From Microbacterium foliorum (GTDB lineage Bacteria; Actinomycetota; Actinomycetes; Actinomycetales; Microbacteriaceae): 64,000 bases of DNA. This document shows, piece by piece, positions 42,466 to 50,561 of the stretch (position 1 is its first letter; every line of letters starts with the position of its first letter). The stretch lies in the NCBI RefSeq assembly GCF_006385575.1, contig NZ_CP041040.1, forward strand, positions 124,001 through 188,000. The letters run 5' to 3'. The notes beneath the pieces are model-generated. The model had not been told where the DNA came from, ran no database searches, and saw only the letters and a program-made list of their open reading frames with translations. A program made the translations under genes and the position numbers.

Positions 42466-43211
42466 GAGGCTGCCTTCGGGGCAGGCTCGGCAGCCGCGTC
42501 CATCGCACGGCGACTGCGCGCGACATAGACGGTGTTCGACGATGTCCCGCCCGTGACGGCGTTCGCGAAGTCGACCACGTGGGCGATCGCATCATCGAAC
42601 ACCGCGTGCATCTCGCGCATGAAGTCGTCGTCGGGCGGATCATCCGACCACAGCGCGAAGACGCCACCGGCTGCGAGGTGCCGGTCGAGTGCGCGCAGGC
42701 CGTCTGCGGTGTAGAGGTCGGCGTGGGTGGGGTCGAGCTGGTGGCGCGGCGAGTGGTCGACGTCCAGCAGTATCGCGGAGTATCCGCGGTGGTCATCGCG
42801 CGGTGCTGCCCGAACCAGGGCGAAGAAGTCGTCTTCGACCAGAGTCGTGCGCGGGTCTTCGACGAGCTCAGCCGAGACGGGCAGCAGCAGCCTTTGATGC
42901 CAGCCGATCACCGCGCCGAGCCGGTCGACCACGGTGAGCGAGGCCACACGCTCATCGCGCAGCGCCGCGACGGCCGTGTATCCGAGCCCGAGGCCACCGA
43001 CGAGGACCGAGAGATCGTCGCCGTCGACAGCGGCCAGGCCGAGGTTCGAGAGCTCCTCCTCCGCCACCGTGAACAGGCTCGACATCAGGTATTCGTCGCC
43101 GAGCCTGACCTCGTAGACCTCCTGGCCGACAGCGGGCTCGGTGCGTCGGCGCAGTGTCAGCTCGCCGATCGGCGTCTCCTGCCAGTCGAGCTCTTCGAAT
43201 CTCGTGATCAC
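42462..43211 (-). CDS. Spermidine-synthase-like methyltransferase-fold protein
   Basis: This is a 249-residue protein with the Rossmann motif VLVGGLGLGYTAVAAL near 70-85, VVDRLGAVIGWH, then LLDVDHSP and a WSDDPPDDDFM segment, the pattern of spermidine synthase superfamily proteins seen in actinobacteria. Whether it makes polyamines is unclear. It overlaps the membrane-anchored protein gene before it and the SDR gene after it. Confidence 0.75.
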   Translation of the reverse strand: MITRFEELDWQETPIGELTLRRRTEPAVGQEVYEVRLGDEYLMSSLFTVAEEELSNLGLAAVDGDDLSVLVGGLGLGYTAVAALRDERVASLTVVDRLGAVIGWHQRLLLPVSAELVEDPRTTLVEDDFFALVRAAPRDDHRGYSAILLDVDHSPRHQLDPTHADLYTADGLRALDRHLAAGGVFALWSDDPPDDDFMREMHAVFDDAIAHVVDFANAVTGGTSSNTVYVARSRRAMDAAAEPAPKAAS

Positions 43212-44086
43212 TGCGGAGTCTCCCGGTCGTCGTCTGCGCTCGGCTGCGCGGGCTCCCCTGTTCTGGCCCGGGGCGGGGGAGCTGTCGTCGCGGAGGGCAG
43301 GACGATCCGCTCGGGCTCCGGAGCAGGCGCGTCTGCAGGGGGCGCGGGCGTCGCGTGCGCGGGCAGCTCGCGGGCCACCTGCTTCTCAAGCACCTGCACG
43401 GCTTCGTCGCTCAGCAGGATCAGCCCTTCGAGCTCGTCGCGCACACGGCGGTACGCCACGTTGCGCTCAGCCTGCGTGGCGGATTCGTCGACGGCGACCT
43501 TGAGCAGCTGCTGTGCGCGGTCGAGACGCTTGCGCTCGGGGTCGGTGAACGTCGAGTCGCGCAGTCTGCGGGCATCCTTCTCGGCGATCTCGAACGCCAC
43601 AGCATACGCGCCCACCGCGTCGAGGTACTCCGAGACCTGCCGCTCGGTGACAGTCGAGTCGGCGGACGGAGGGCGCAGTGCATCCGCTGTCTTCTTGGCC
43701 CGCAGGAACGCGGCGACCAGCGGCTGGCGGCCGTCGCTCATGGCGGGGAAGGCGATGAGCTTCGCGACGTCGAGCTCGTAGTCGAGCCAGCGGGCGGTGA
43801 TCTCGTCGTGCTCTGAGAAGAGACGCTCGAGCAGGGTGTTCGGTGCGACCGAGGCCCGTGTGTCGACGACCGCCGGGCCGATGCGCTTCGCGCGGCCGCT
43901 GCGGGCCTCGAGCTGCGCGGTCTTGATCTCCGCCTTGAGTCGCAGAGTCTCGATGCGTCGTTCATGGCGGCGCTTCGCGCTGCGCTCCCACGCCTTCGCG
44001 GCACCTCCGGCCATGCCGAGGATGGGGAAGACGAGCCACCAGTAGTTGCCCGCAAAGATCCAGAAGCCCCGGATGAACTCGTCCAT
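43208..44086 (-). CDS. Membrane-anchored coiled-coil protein of unknown function
   Basis: This is a 292-residue protein. One N-terminal membrane segment (FWIFAGNYWWLVFPILGMAGG, about 8-28) is followed by a basic coiled-coil stretch (KRRHERRIETLRLKAEIK), a helical domain with ERLFSEHDEITARWLDYELDVAKLI, and a Pro/Ala-rich tail. I know similar proteins only as conserved actinobacterial hypotheticals. It is the first gene of the three-gene operon with the spermidine-synthase-like protein and SDR. Confidence 0.7.
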   Translation of the reverse strand: MDEFIRGFWIFAGNYWWLVFPILGMAGGAAKAWERSAKRRHERRIETLRLKAEIKTAQLEARSGRAKRIGPAVVDTRASVAPNTLLERLFSEHDEITARWLDYELDVAKLIAFPAMSDGRQPLVAAFLRAKKTADALRPPSADSTVTERQVSEYLDAVGAYAVAFEIAEKDARRLRDSTFTDPERKRLDRAQQLLKVAVDESATQAERNVAYRRVRDELEGLILLSDEAVQVLEKQVARELPAHATPAPPADAPAPEPERIVLPSATTAPPPRARTGEPAQPSADDDRETPQ

Positions 44087-44255
44087 GATGTCCTCAGCCT
44101 ACTTCTCGGGTCAGGCGGCGTCGTGGCGATCGACCGGCCCGAGGTCGGGCGCGAGGTGCGAGCGCGGCTCCTGTGGCGGCGGTATCTGAGCTGATCGTTG
44201 GGCCGCGACGGCTGCCGGGGACCAGCATCATGGCATTGCCGCAATGGTGGGTCCG

Positions 44256-45905
44256 CTATCCCAGAAGATCGGTGATCTCAGGTCCGCCGTCGCTGCCGAC
44301 GAGCGTGAGACTGAGTTGGGCCCGCTCAGACAGCTGCAGGGCGCTCTCCGAACGGGCGATACGCGCGTGCGTGATTCGATCTAGTCCTGCCCCAACCAGG
44401 GGTGCGCAGGTTCGTAGCGTCGCGTCACGAGCGAGAGTGTTTGTCGAGCCCCCATGCATCACGATGTTGCGTTGGCGATAGAGCCTGCGCATTGCGCTGC
44501 GTACGTGCGCCTCGACGTCGTGCAGCGTTGGGCGCTTGGCAGACATCAGGCGGATCATGCGCGACTCCGCGGCCCGATCGGACGGTGATCGGAGAGACAG
44601 GCTTTGGCCGCTTGCAAGGGCGGACGCAACGATCGCGCTTCGCTGCTGGTTGGAGGATGCTACTGCCAATCGTTTCGACACAAGGTCCTGAGTGGCCGGA
44701 GAGTGCTTGTATGAGAGGGCCGTGAGATCAGCTCGCGGCCAAGAGCACGCCACGAGCGATGCCAGCCGGTCGGCTGCGATAGCGCCTCGACCAGCTTTCG
44801 AGTCCTCGGCGTCTTGTGATGAGACCAGGAGCGCCTCGACCGCCGCCCAACCGGATGCGATCGCGGGGCCCGGAGAGCCGAGGTTGAGGACTGACGCTAG
44901 CTCGAGGGCGTCGTCCAGGTCGGTGCGGTCGTTGACGTCGTAAAGGCGGGACTCAGCGACGAGGGACAGCACAAATGCACCGCGACTCGTCCGTTCGAGT
45001 CGAAACGGGTGCTCCGATCCCGAGACCCAGATCGATCCCTGCGGTTCGGGAGCCTCATCGCGACCGCGTGCGAGTGTCGCGCGCGACACAAGCCGATCGA
45101 CTCGCTCGGTTGCGAGCAGTGCTGCGCCGAGCGGATCGCGGCTCCGTACCCGGTAGGTGAAGCCTCCTACTTGCCGCACCCCTGAGGTGTTGCTCCCGTT
45201 GTCTGTCAGCCACTGGCTCACAACAGAAGCAGACCGCCACGTCGGTTCTCGTTGAGTCAGGGCCGTATTTGCCCGTGGCACGGAGCGGAAAGGAACCACG
45301 ACGTCATAGTCCTTCTCGGGGCGGGTAGCTAAATCCGCTGCGGACACGAGGAGGCCCTTGAGTGTCGATTGCGTCCTGATGTGTTGGTGAACCCAGCTTC
45401 GGAGGAATGGGAGGCTGTACCCCGAGTCCAGTAGATGGGCTCCGACCGCGCGCGCAAACCGCTCGATCGACGGCCGCTTGCCGCCCCGAAGCAAGCCTAA
45501 CCATCGGTCGATGTAGCCGGTGGCCGCCATCTCAGACAACTCCCGAAGGCGACGGACATGTCGGGTTCCATCCTGGAGCGAACTGCGGAGCGTCTCCGTG
45601 AGGTGTTTGCGGAACGCTGCCTCGCCGATCGCGGGATCGCGACCGGCAATCCGCTCGGCGTCTTTTGCGAGCCATGCAACCGCTCCGTCGCTCAGCACTC
45701 TTCTCGCCCGCCACTCGGTCGCTTCGATGAGTTCATCCAGCACAAGGCATGTCCCGACATCCCACAACCGTCTTTGCCATGGCGAGGTTGCTTGGAAGAA
45801 GTCGAGCAGCCGCGCCCCCACCAGGTCTGCGTACAACGAAGAACCGAACGCTTCGTCTGCTGGCGCGACGATTCCACTGGCGGTGACTGCGGCGTTGCTC
45901 ATCAT
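44256..45905 (-). CDS. Large orphan protein with C-terminal HEPN (ApeA-like) motif
   Basis: This is a 549-residue protein, soluble. The C-terminal part has the HEPN ribonuclease signature Rx4H as R479-NIVM-H484 followed by GG, in YRQRNIVMHGGS, and helices that match the ApeA-like layout. The N-terminal 300 residues are helical without a motif I recognise. The codon use is less GC-biased than the neighbours (TCG/AGT/CTT mixed in), and the gene stands alone between a core operon and a repeat-rich gap, which suggests acquisition. HEPN proteins of this kind often cleave RNA in phage defence. That role is inferred. Confidence 0.65.
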   Translation of the reverse strand: MMSNAAVTASGIVAPADEAFGSSLYADLVGARLLDFFQATSPWQRRLWDVGTCLVLDELIEATEWRARRVLSDGAVAWLAKDAERIAGRDPAIGEAAFRKHLTETLRSSLQDGTRHVRRLRELSEMAATGYIDRWLGLLRGGKRPSIERFARAVGAHLLDSGYSLPFLRSWVHQHIRTQSTLKGLLVSAADLATRPEKDYDVVVPFRSVPRANTALTQREPTWRSASVVSQWLTDNGSNTSGVRQVGGFTYRVRSRDPLGAALLATERVDRLVSRATLARGRDEAPEPQGSIWVSGSEHPFRLERTSRGAFVLSLVAESRLYDVNDRTDLDDALELASVLNLGSPGPAIASGWAAVEALLVSSQDAEDSKAGRGAIAADRLASLVACSWPRADLTALSYKHSPATQDLVSKRLAVASSNQQRSAIVASALASGQSLSLRSPSDRAAESRMIRLMSAKRPTLHDVEAHVRSAMRRLYRQRNIVMHGGSTNTLARDATLRTCAPLVGAGLDRITHARIARSESALQLSERAQLSLTLVGSDGGPEITDLLG

Positions 45906-45953
45906 GCGATCATGCCGTAAACTTCAGACAGGCGTTACCGCGCCGAAAGACTA

Positions 45954-45989
45954 AAAGTGGAGCACCGCCTTCGGGCCGTCCTCCACTTT
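45954..45989. terminator. Hairpin with UUCG-type loop upstream of the HEPN gene
   Basis: AAAGTGGAG (45954-45962) and CTCCACTTT (45981-45989) form a 9-bp stem with an inner GCC-TTCG-GGC. Both outer ends are T-rich on the relevant strand, as in a two-way intrinsic terminator, yet no gene obviously ends here. Confidence 0.5.
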
Positions 45990-46106
45990 CTTTCGTTTCA
46001 GAGAACAACGTCCGAAGTCCCATGGCGGTCTCACCCGCCCCCAGCCTTCGCGGGCGTGCCGGAAGAGGATGCCCGCGCACCAACGCTGACTCGCTAGAGG
46101 CGCCTG

Positions 46107-46220
46107 GGTTCCGAGATCGTGATCGGGATGCAGAACCGATCCCGAAGTCTGGGGTCCGAACTCGTGCCCGGGATACAGAACTCGCCCGGCGCGTCGAGTC
46201 CGGACCTGTGCCCGGCGGAC
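46107..46220. repeat. Three diverged 45-bp tandem units
   Basis: Units starting at about 46107, 46152 and 46197 share GGTCCGANNTCGTGNNCGGGAT(A/G)CAGAAC-like sequence, with the third truncated. They fill the gap between the hairpin and the next promoter; no gene is seen. Confidence 0.65.
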
Positions 46221-46241
46221 GCTCCCGGTTAGCCTGTGCGC

Positions 46242-46790
46242 ATGATCATCGACGATTTCCCGCGTGACCTGCTGATGACCGGGGTGATCTTCGGGATCGC
46301 CGCATTCGTGTGGGCGGGGTGGGCGCAGGAGCGTCCGCCGAAACACTGGATCTGGCGCGTGATCCTCGGTGTGCTCAGTCTCGGCGGCGCGGCTCTGGCC
46401 GGGATCAGTCTGCCCGCGGCGATCCGCAACTGGTCGGCGCCGACGGCGATCAGCTGGGGTGGCACGGCCTCGACCTGGTATCTGGTGGTCTTCTGGATCG
46501 AGGTTGTCGTGATCATCGTGCTCGCGATCTGGGCGACGAGACGCAAGCGCACCGACCTCATCGCCCCGCTCGTGCTGGCGGTCGTCGGCATCCACTTCAT
46601 CCCGCTCGCTTGGGTGTTCCAGCAGCCGGTCTTCGTGTTCGCCGGCGCACTCATGGCCATTGCCGCGCTGGCCGCTGCGCTGGTGCCCGACAGAGACGCC
46701 GCCCGGAGCTTCTGGTGCGGCATCGTGGCGGCGCCGATCCTGCTCATGGTAGGCACGATGTGCGCGGCGATCGCGTTCGGGAGGCTCTGA
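46242..46790 (+). CDS. Membrane protein of unknown function
   Basis: The ATG at 46242 lies 6 bases after TAGCCT (46230-46235), so the message is probably leaderless; 182 residues. Five to six hydrophobic segments cover nearly the whole protein, with the charged loop WAQERPPKHWIW after the first. No family is recognised. It is a single gene. Confidence 0.65.
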   Translation: MIIDDFPRDLLMTGVIFGIAAFVWAGWAQERPPKHWIWRVILGVLSLGGAALAGISLPAAIRNWSAPTAISWGGTASTWYLVVFWIEVVVIIVLAIWATRRKRTDLIAPLVLAVVGIHFIPLAWVFQQPVFVFAGALMAIAALAAALVPDRDAARSFWCGIVAAPILLMVGTMCAAIAFGRL

Positions 46791-46840
46791 ACCGGCATCC
46801 TGGCTCTGAGCGGACTGCAAATACTCAATTTCCGTAATTA

Positions 46841-46859
46841 CGAACTTTTGATAAGTTCG
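46841..46859 (+). promoter_or_regulatory. Palindromic operator before the ArsR-type gene
   Basis: CGAACTT-5-AAGTTCG is a perfect 7-bp inverted repeat that ends 4 bases before the ATG and overlaps the AT-rich -10 region (GATAAG). It is well placed for autoregulation. Confidence 0.6.
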
Positions 46860-46863
46860 GATC

Positions 46864-47424
46864 ATGGAACCCGACGACCAGAGCACGATCGAGCGCCGAC
46901 TGGCCGACCTCGAGCACGAGGTCGCACGGCTCTCCGCACTCGCTGGTCACTCCGCCGCATCCGCTGACGGTGCGGAAGACGGTGCGGAATTGGAGGGGAT
47001 GGATGCTGCGTCAGACCCCGCCGGCTCCGACGATCCGCTCTGGTTCGTGAACGAGCTCGGCCGTCGCGCGCCAGGTGTGGTGATGATGGCCGGTGCGGTC
47101 GAGACGCAGGCGGGGCCGGTGCGCTGGCAGTACGGGCTGCATGCAGAAGGGCTGCTCGCGCACGATTGGAGCGATCTCGCCCGTCCGCTCGAAGCCCTGG
47201 GGCACCCGGCACGCATCGAGCTCGTGCGCCAGGTGATGCGCGGAGCGCACACGACGGCCGAGCTGCTGCAGCTCGAGCACCTCGCCTCGTCGGGCCAGCT
47301 CTACCACCACCTGCGGCAGCTCGTCACTGCGGGGTGGCTCGTCTCTCCGCGCCGCGGGTACTACGAGGTGCCGGCTGCCCGCGTGGTGCCCCTTCTCGTC
47401 CTGACCATGATCGCTTCGAGCTGA
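46864..47424 (+). CDS. ArsR-type winged-helix regulator
   Basis: This is a 186-residue protein. A helical, acidic N-terminal half (IERRLADLEHEVARLSALAG, a likely coiled coil) precedes a winged helix at about 110-170 (LEALGHPARIELVRQVMRG, then TTAELLQLEHLASSGQLYHHLRQLV). There is no metal-binding cysteine pair. It probably controls the serine hydrolase gene that starts 10 bases downstream of its stop. Confidence 0.85.
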   Translation: MEPDDQSTIERRLADLEHEVARLSALAGHSAASADGAEDGAELEGMDAASDPAGSDDPLWFVNELGRRAPGVVMMAGAVETQAGPVRWQYGLHAEGLLAHDWSDLARPLEALGHPARIELVRQVMRGAHTTAELLQLEHLASSGQLYHHLRQLVTAGWLVSPRRGYYEVPAARVVPLLVLTMIASS

Positions 47425-47434
47425 GGAGCCCACC

Positions 47435-48970
47435 GTGACCACCCCCTCGATCCCTTCCCCCGACCTGCACGACCACCAGAGCGCACCGGATGCTCCGCGC
47501 CGCCGCCCCACTCGAGCGATCCTCGCCGTGATCGGCGCGGCTGCAGTCGTCGGTGTCGCGCTCGGTGCGGCGATCGGTCCGCAGCATCAGACGGTCAGCG
47601 CGTCGACCGCGGGCGATGAGGCGCTCGCCGACCGCATCCGCTCTCTGCCCGGCAGTCTCGACAGCTTCCGCGCACTCTCGGTCGCCGAGATCGGCCCCGA
47701 CGGGGCCGTCTTCGCGGGACTCGGCGATGCCGACCCGGCGGACCCCGGGGCCCCGACCGCCGACACGGTGTTCGAGCTCGGATCCATCACCAAGACCTTC
47801 ACCGGCGCGCTGTTCGCCGATGCGATCGAACGCCGCGAGGTCGACGCCGACGATCAGCTCGCCGAACATCTTCCCGAGCTCGAAGGAACGGCCGCCGGTG
47901 AGGTGACGCTCGCGTCGCTGTCGCAGCATTCCTCGGGTCTGCCCGGACTCGGCGCCACGGCTGAGGCGGAGGCACTGAGCGGCGTCCTCCTCAACGAGAA
48001 CCCCTACGCGACCACCACGACCGAGCAGCTGATCGCCGACGCCGCGGTCGCGCCGGTCGACCCCGATCAGGGTTCGGTCTATTCGAACTTCGCCGTCTCG
48101 CTGCTCGGAACGGCGCTCGTCGAGGCGGCGGATGCCGGTGACTACGCGGCGCTGCTGAGAGAGCGCATCACGGAACCGCTCGGCATGGACGACACGATCG
48201 TCGCCGCGACCGCCGACGAGGTGCCCGCCGATGCTGTGCCCGGATTCCTGGTCAACGGCGTTCCCGCTCCTCGGTGGTGGGGAGAGGGCTACCTGCCCGC
48301 CGGCGCGTCGACGTTCACCACCGCGGCAGACCTCGCGCTGTGGGCGCAGGCCAACCTCGACGGCAGCGCCCCGGGCACAGCAGCCCTCGACCCGACCGCG
48401 CCCATGGGAGAAGGGGTCGAGATCGGATGGGGATGGATCACATCGGCCGCGTTCGACGGCGACGGCCTGCAGACCTGGCACAACGGCGGAACCGGGGGAT
48501 TCCGCACCATGCTCACGCTCGACCGCGAGGACGGCACCGCCTTCCTCGCGCTGTCGAACACAGTGGCCCCGGCCGACTACATCGCCATGTCTTATGTGTC
48601 GGGCGCGCCGATTCCCGCGGTCGACGGTGCATCCGTCGGCATCGCGTGGGGCATCTTCGGGCTCGCACTGGTGCTGAGCCTGGTCGCCCTGATCCGCGCG
48701 TTCCGGGTCAAGGCGCTGCTGCCGTCGATCGGCGACCTGATCTGGGCGGCCTTCGGCCTCCTGCTGCTTTGGCACAGCGGGCCGTGGTTCTCCGTCGGCG
48801 GCTGGCTGTGGGGCATCGCGTTCGCGCCGGCGCTCGCCGCGATCGGCATCCTCGTTCTCCGGGCGTCGCGGGCTCGCCTGCCCTTCGTCCCTCGCCGCCG
48901 CGCCTGGTACTGTTGGGCGGTCGCCGTGCTCGGCGCGGTGCTCGCCGTGGGGGTCACCTTCCTCTGGTGA
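47435..48970 (+). CDS. Class C beta-lactamase / penicillin-binding-like serine hydrolase with membrane tail
   Basis: The GTG at 47435, after GAGGAG, gives 511 residues. An N-terminal membrane anchor lies at about 28-50. The serine hydrolase domain has the SxxK motif S117-ITK-120, YSN as the YxN motif, and HNGGTGG in place of KTG. Four hydrophobic segments form the C-terminus (about 395-511). The active site should face the outside. Family members act on cell-wall peptides, D-amino-acid compounds or esters; resistance to beta-lactams cannot be assumed. It is cotranscribed with the ArsR-type regulator. Confidence 0.85.
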   Translation: MTTPSIPSPDLHDHQSAPDAPRRRPTRAILAVIGAAAVVGVALGAAIGPQHQTVSASTAGDEALADRIRSLPGSLDSFRALSVAEIGPDGAVFAGLGDADPADPGAPTADTVFELGSITKTFTGALFADAIERREVDADDQLAEHLPELEGTAAGEVTLASLSQHSSGLPGLGATAEAEALSGVLLNENPYATTTTEQLIADAAVAPVDPDQGSVYSNFAVSLLGTALVEAADAGDYAALLRERITEPLGMDDTIVAATADEVPADAVPGFLVNGVPAPRWWGEGYLPAGASTFTTAADLALWAQANLDGSAPGTAALDPTAPMGEGVEIGWGWITSAAFDGDGLQTWHNGGTGGFRTMLTLDREDGTAFLALSNTVAPADYIAMSYVSGAPIPAVDGASVGIAWGIFGLALVLSLVALIRAFRVKALLPSIGDLIWAAFGLLLLWHSGPWFSVGGWLWGIAFAPALAAIGILVLRASRARLPFVPRRRAWYCWAVAVLGAVLAVGVTFLW

Positions 48971-48997
48971 CCTGGTGCCGCGCCGCCCGATCTGCCA

Positions 48998-49112
48998 GGT
49001 CGTCGGGTGAGGACGGCGGGGCCGCCCGATCTGCCCGGTCGTTGGGCGAGGACGGCGGGGCCGCCAGACCCGGTCGTTGAGCGAGGACGGCGGAGCCGCC
49101 CGAGACGAAACG
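48998..49112. repeat. Three tandem units of the GTTGAGCGA family
   Basis: Units begin GGTCGTYGRGYGAGGACGGC at 48998, 49037 and 49072; the last continues to CGAGACGAAACG. They lie between convergent genes and form GGCGG/CCGCC hairpins. This explains most of the 167-base gap. Confidence 0.75.
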
Positions 49113-49137
49113 TCGCCACTGCACCGGAGGCCCCGGC

Positions 49138-49488
49138 TCAGAGTCCGAGCTTCTCCGCGCAGGCGACGCAGTGCGTGGCGAAGGGGCGAACCTCGAGCCG
49201 TGCTTCTGGAATCGGTCGGCCGCAGTTCGCGCACATGCCGTAAGTGCCGGCATCCAGGCGAGCGATCGCATCATCGACCTGCCGGAGTTCGGATGCCGCC
49301 GCCTCGGCGAGCCCGGTCAGCCGTGACCACTCCGACGAGAGTGTGACGCCCTCGGGGTCGTGCTCGTCGTCGTCGTTCGAGCCCTCCCGGTCGTGCATCA
49401 GCTCGGCGAGGGTGGCCCCGGTCGCTGCGACTCGCTCTGCAGCCCGGGTGCGCAGCTGTTCGAGGCGAGCACGGGCATCAGGGGTCAT
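49138..49488 (-). CDS. TraR/DksA-family C4 zinc finger protein
   Basis: This is a 116-residue protein. An N-terminal helical pair (residues 1-80, with an acidic stretch EGSNDDDEHDPEG) is followed by the C4 zinc finger CANCGRPIPEARLEVRP and CVAC near the end, as in short DksA/TraR relatives. Such proteins enter the RNA polymerase secondary channel or have other regulatory roles. It is a single gene. Confidence 0.88.
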   Translation of the reverse strand: MTPDARARLEQLRTRAAERVAATGATLAELMHDREGSNDDDEHDPEGVTLSSEWSRLTGLAEAAASELRQVDDAIARLDAGTYGMCANCGRPIPEARLEVRPFATHCVACAEKLGL

Positions 49489-49545
49489 CTGCGCACTCTA
49501 AGACGGGGCTCCGACATCCGGCCCGCCCGACCATCGGCACCAGTC

Positions 49546-49567
49546 GTTCACCCAGCGTTCCGTTTCG
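49546..49567 (+). promoter_or_regulatory. PHO-box-like direct repeat before the phosphonate operon
   Basis: GTTCACCCAGC (49546-49556) followed directly by GTTCCGTTTCG (49557-49567) resembles two 11-base PhoP units as described for streptomycetes; the first is a very good match, the second partial. It lies about 90 bases before the PhnD start. Confidence 0.45.
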
Positions 49568-49658
49568 AGTACGGCGGTCTCGTAATTCCCTGTCACCTTC
49601 GCGAGTTGGAATACTCGTGTTCTCGGAATTCGGGAACATCTCCTCCCGAAAGGTCATC

Positions 49659-50561
49659 ATGCGCCGCTTCACCCTGCCCGCCGTCGGCCTCCTCGGCCTC
49701 GCCGCCCTCGCCCTCACCGGCTGCCAGAGCCCGACCGCCGAAGCGGCTCCCGCCGACCCGAACGCTCCCATCACGATCGCGACGCTCCCCGTCGGCGACG
49801 ACCCCACCGCCGAGAACCCCATCGAGGTCTTCGCCGAGCTGCTCGAAGAATCCACCGGCCGCGACGTCGAGATCACCGACGTGCCCGACTATCTGAGCGT
49901 CGTCGAGGCGATTCGCGCCGACCACGTCGACATCGGCATCATGAGCGGTTTCCCCTCGGCCCTCGCCGTCAACACGGGCGAGGTCGACGCACTCGTCGCC
50001 TTCCAGGGCGACGGCAAGCCGGTCTCGACCTGCGTCGTGCTGAATGATTCGCCGGTCCAGACGGTCGAGGACCTCGAGGGCAAGACGGTCGCGTTCGCCG
50101 ATCAGGCATCGAGCTCGGGCTACTTCATGCCGGTGTACATGCTGTTCGAGGCGGGCCTCGAACAGGGCACCGACTACGAGGCGATCTTCGCGGGCGGCCA
50201 TGAGGGCAGCTTCGCGGCCCTGCAGCAGGGACAGGTGGATGCCGCCTGCACCGCCGTCATGCTCACAGAGCTCGGTGCCCCGATGTTCCCCTTCGCCGAC
50301 GGCGAGTGGCGCGCGGTCGGCGAGAGCCCTGCCATGGACATCCAGGGTGCGGTGCTCGGCCGTCAGTCGCTCGATGACGAGACCCGCAAGGTCATCCAGG
50401 ACGGCATCGCCGAGGTCTTCTCGCCCGAGAACGCCGAGGCCCTCGGAGCCTACGGATCGTTCGCCGCGTCCGAGCAGACCGTCGACCCCGACGGCTCGTC
50501 GTTCGAGTCCTTCGCTGAGATCGCCGCGGTCGCCGGCGTCGAACTCAAGGACCTCAAGTGA
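49659..50561 (+). CDS. phnD: Phosphonate/phosphate-type ABC importer substrate-binding lipoprotein
   Basis: The ATG at 49659 (after AAAGG) gives 300 residues with a signal peptide and lipobox LALTGC (C22). The PhnD-type fold is supported by ITIATLPVGDDPTAENP, DYLSVVEAIRADHVDIGIMSGFP, then VVLNDSPVQTVEDLEGKTVAFAD and SSSGYFMPVYML. It should bind a phosphonate, phosphite or phosphate ester outside the membrane. It heads the importer operon with PhnC- and PhnE-type genes; no C-P lyase is in the window. Confidence 0.85.
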   Translation: MRRFTLPAVGLLGLAALALTGCQSPTAEAAPADPNAPITIATLPVGDDPTAENPIEVFAELLEESTGRDVEITDVPDYLSVVEAIRADHVDIGIMSGFPSALAVNTGEVDALVAFQGDGKPVSTCVVLNDSPVQTVEDLEGKTVAFADQASSSGYFMPVYMLFEAGLEQGTDYEAIFAGGHEGSFAALQQGQVDAACTAVMLTELGAPMFPFADGEWRAVGESPAMDIQGAVLGRQSLDDETRKVIQDGIAEVFSPENAEALGAYGSFAASEQTVDPDGSSFESFAEIAAVAGVELKDLK

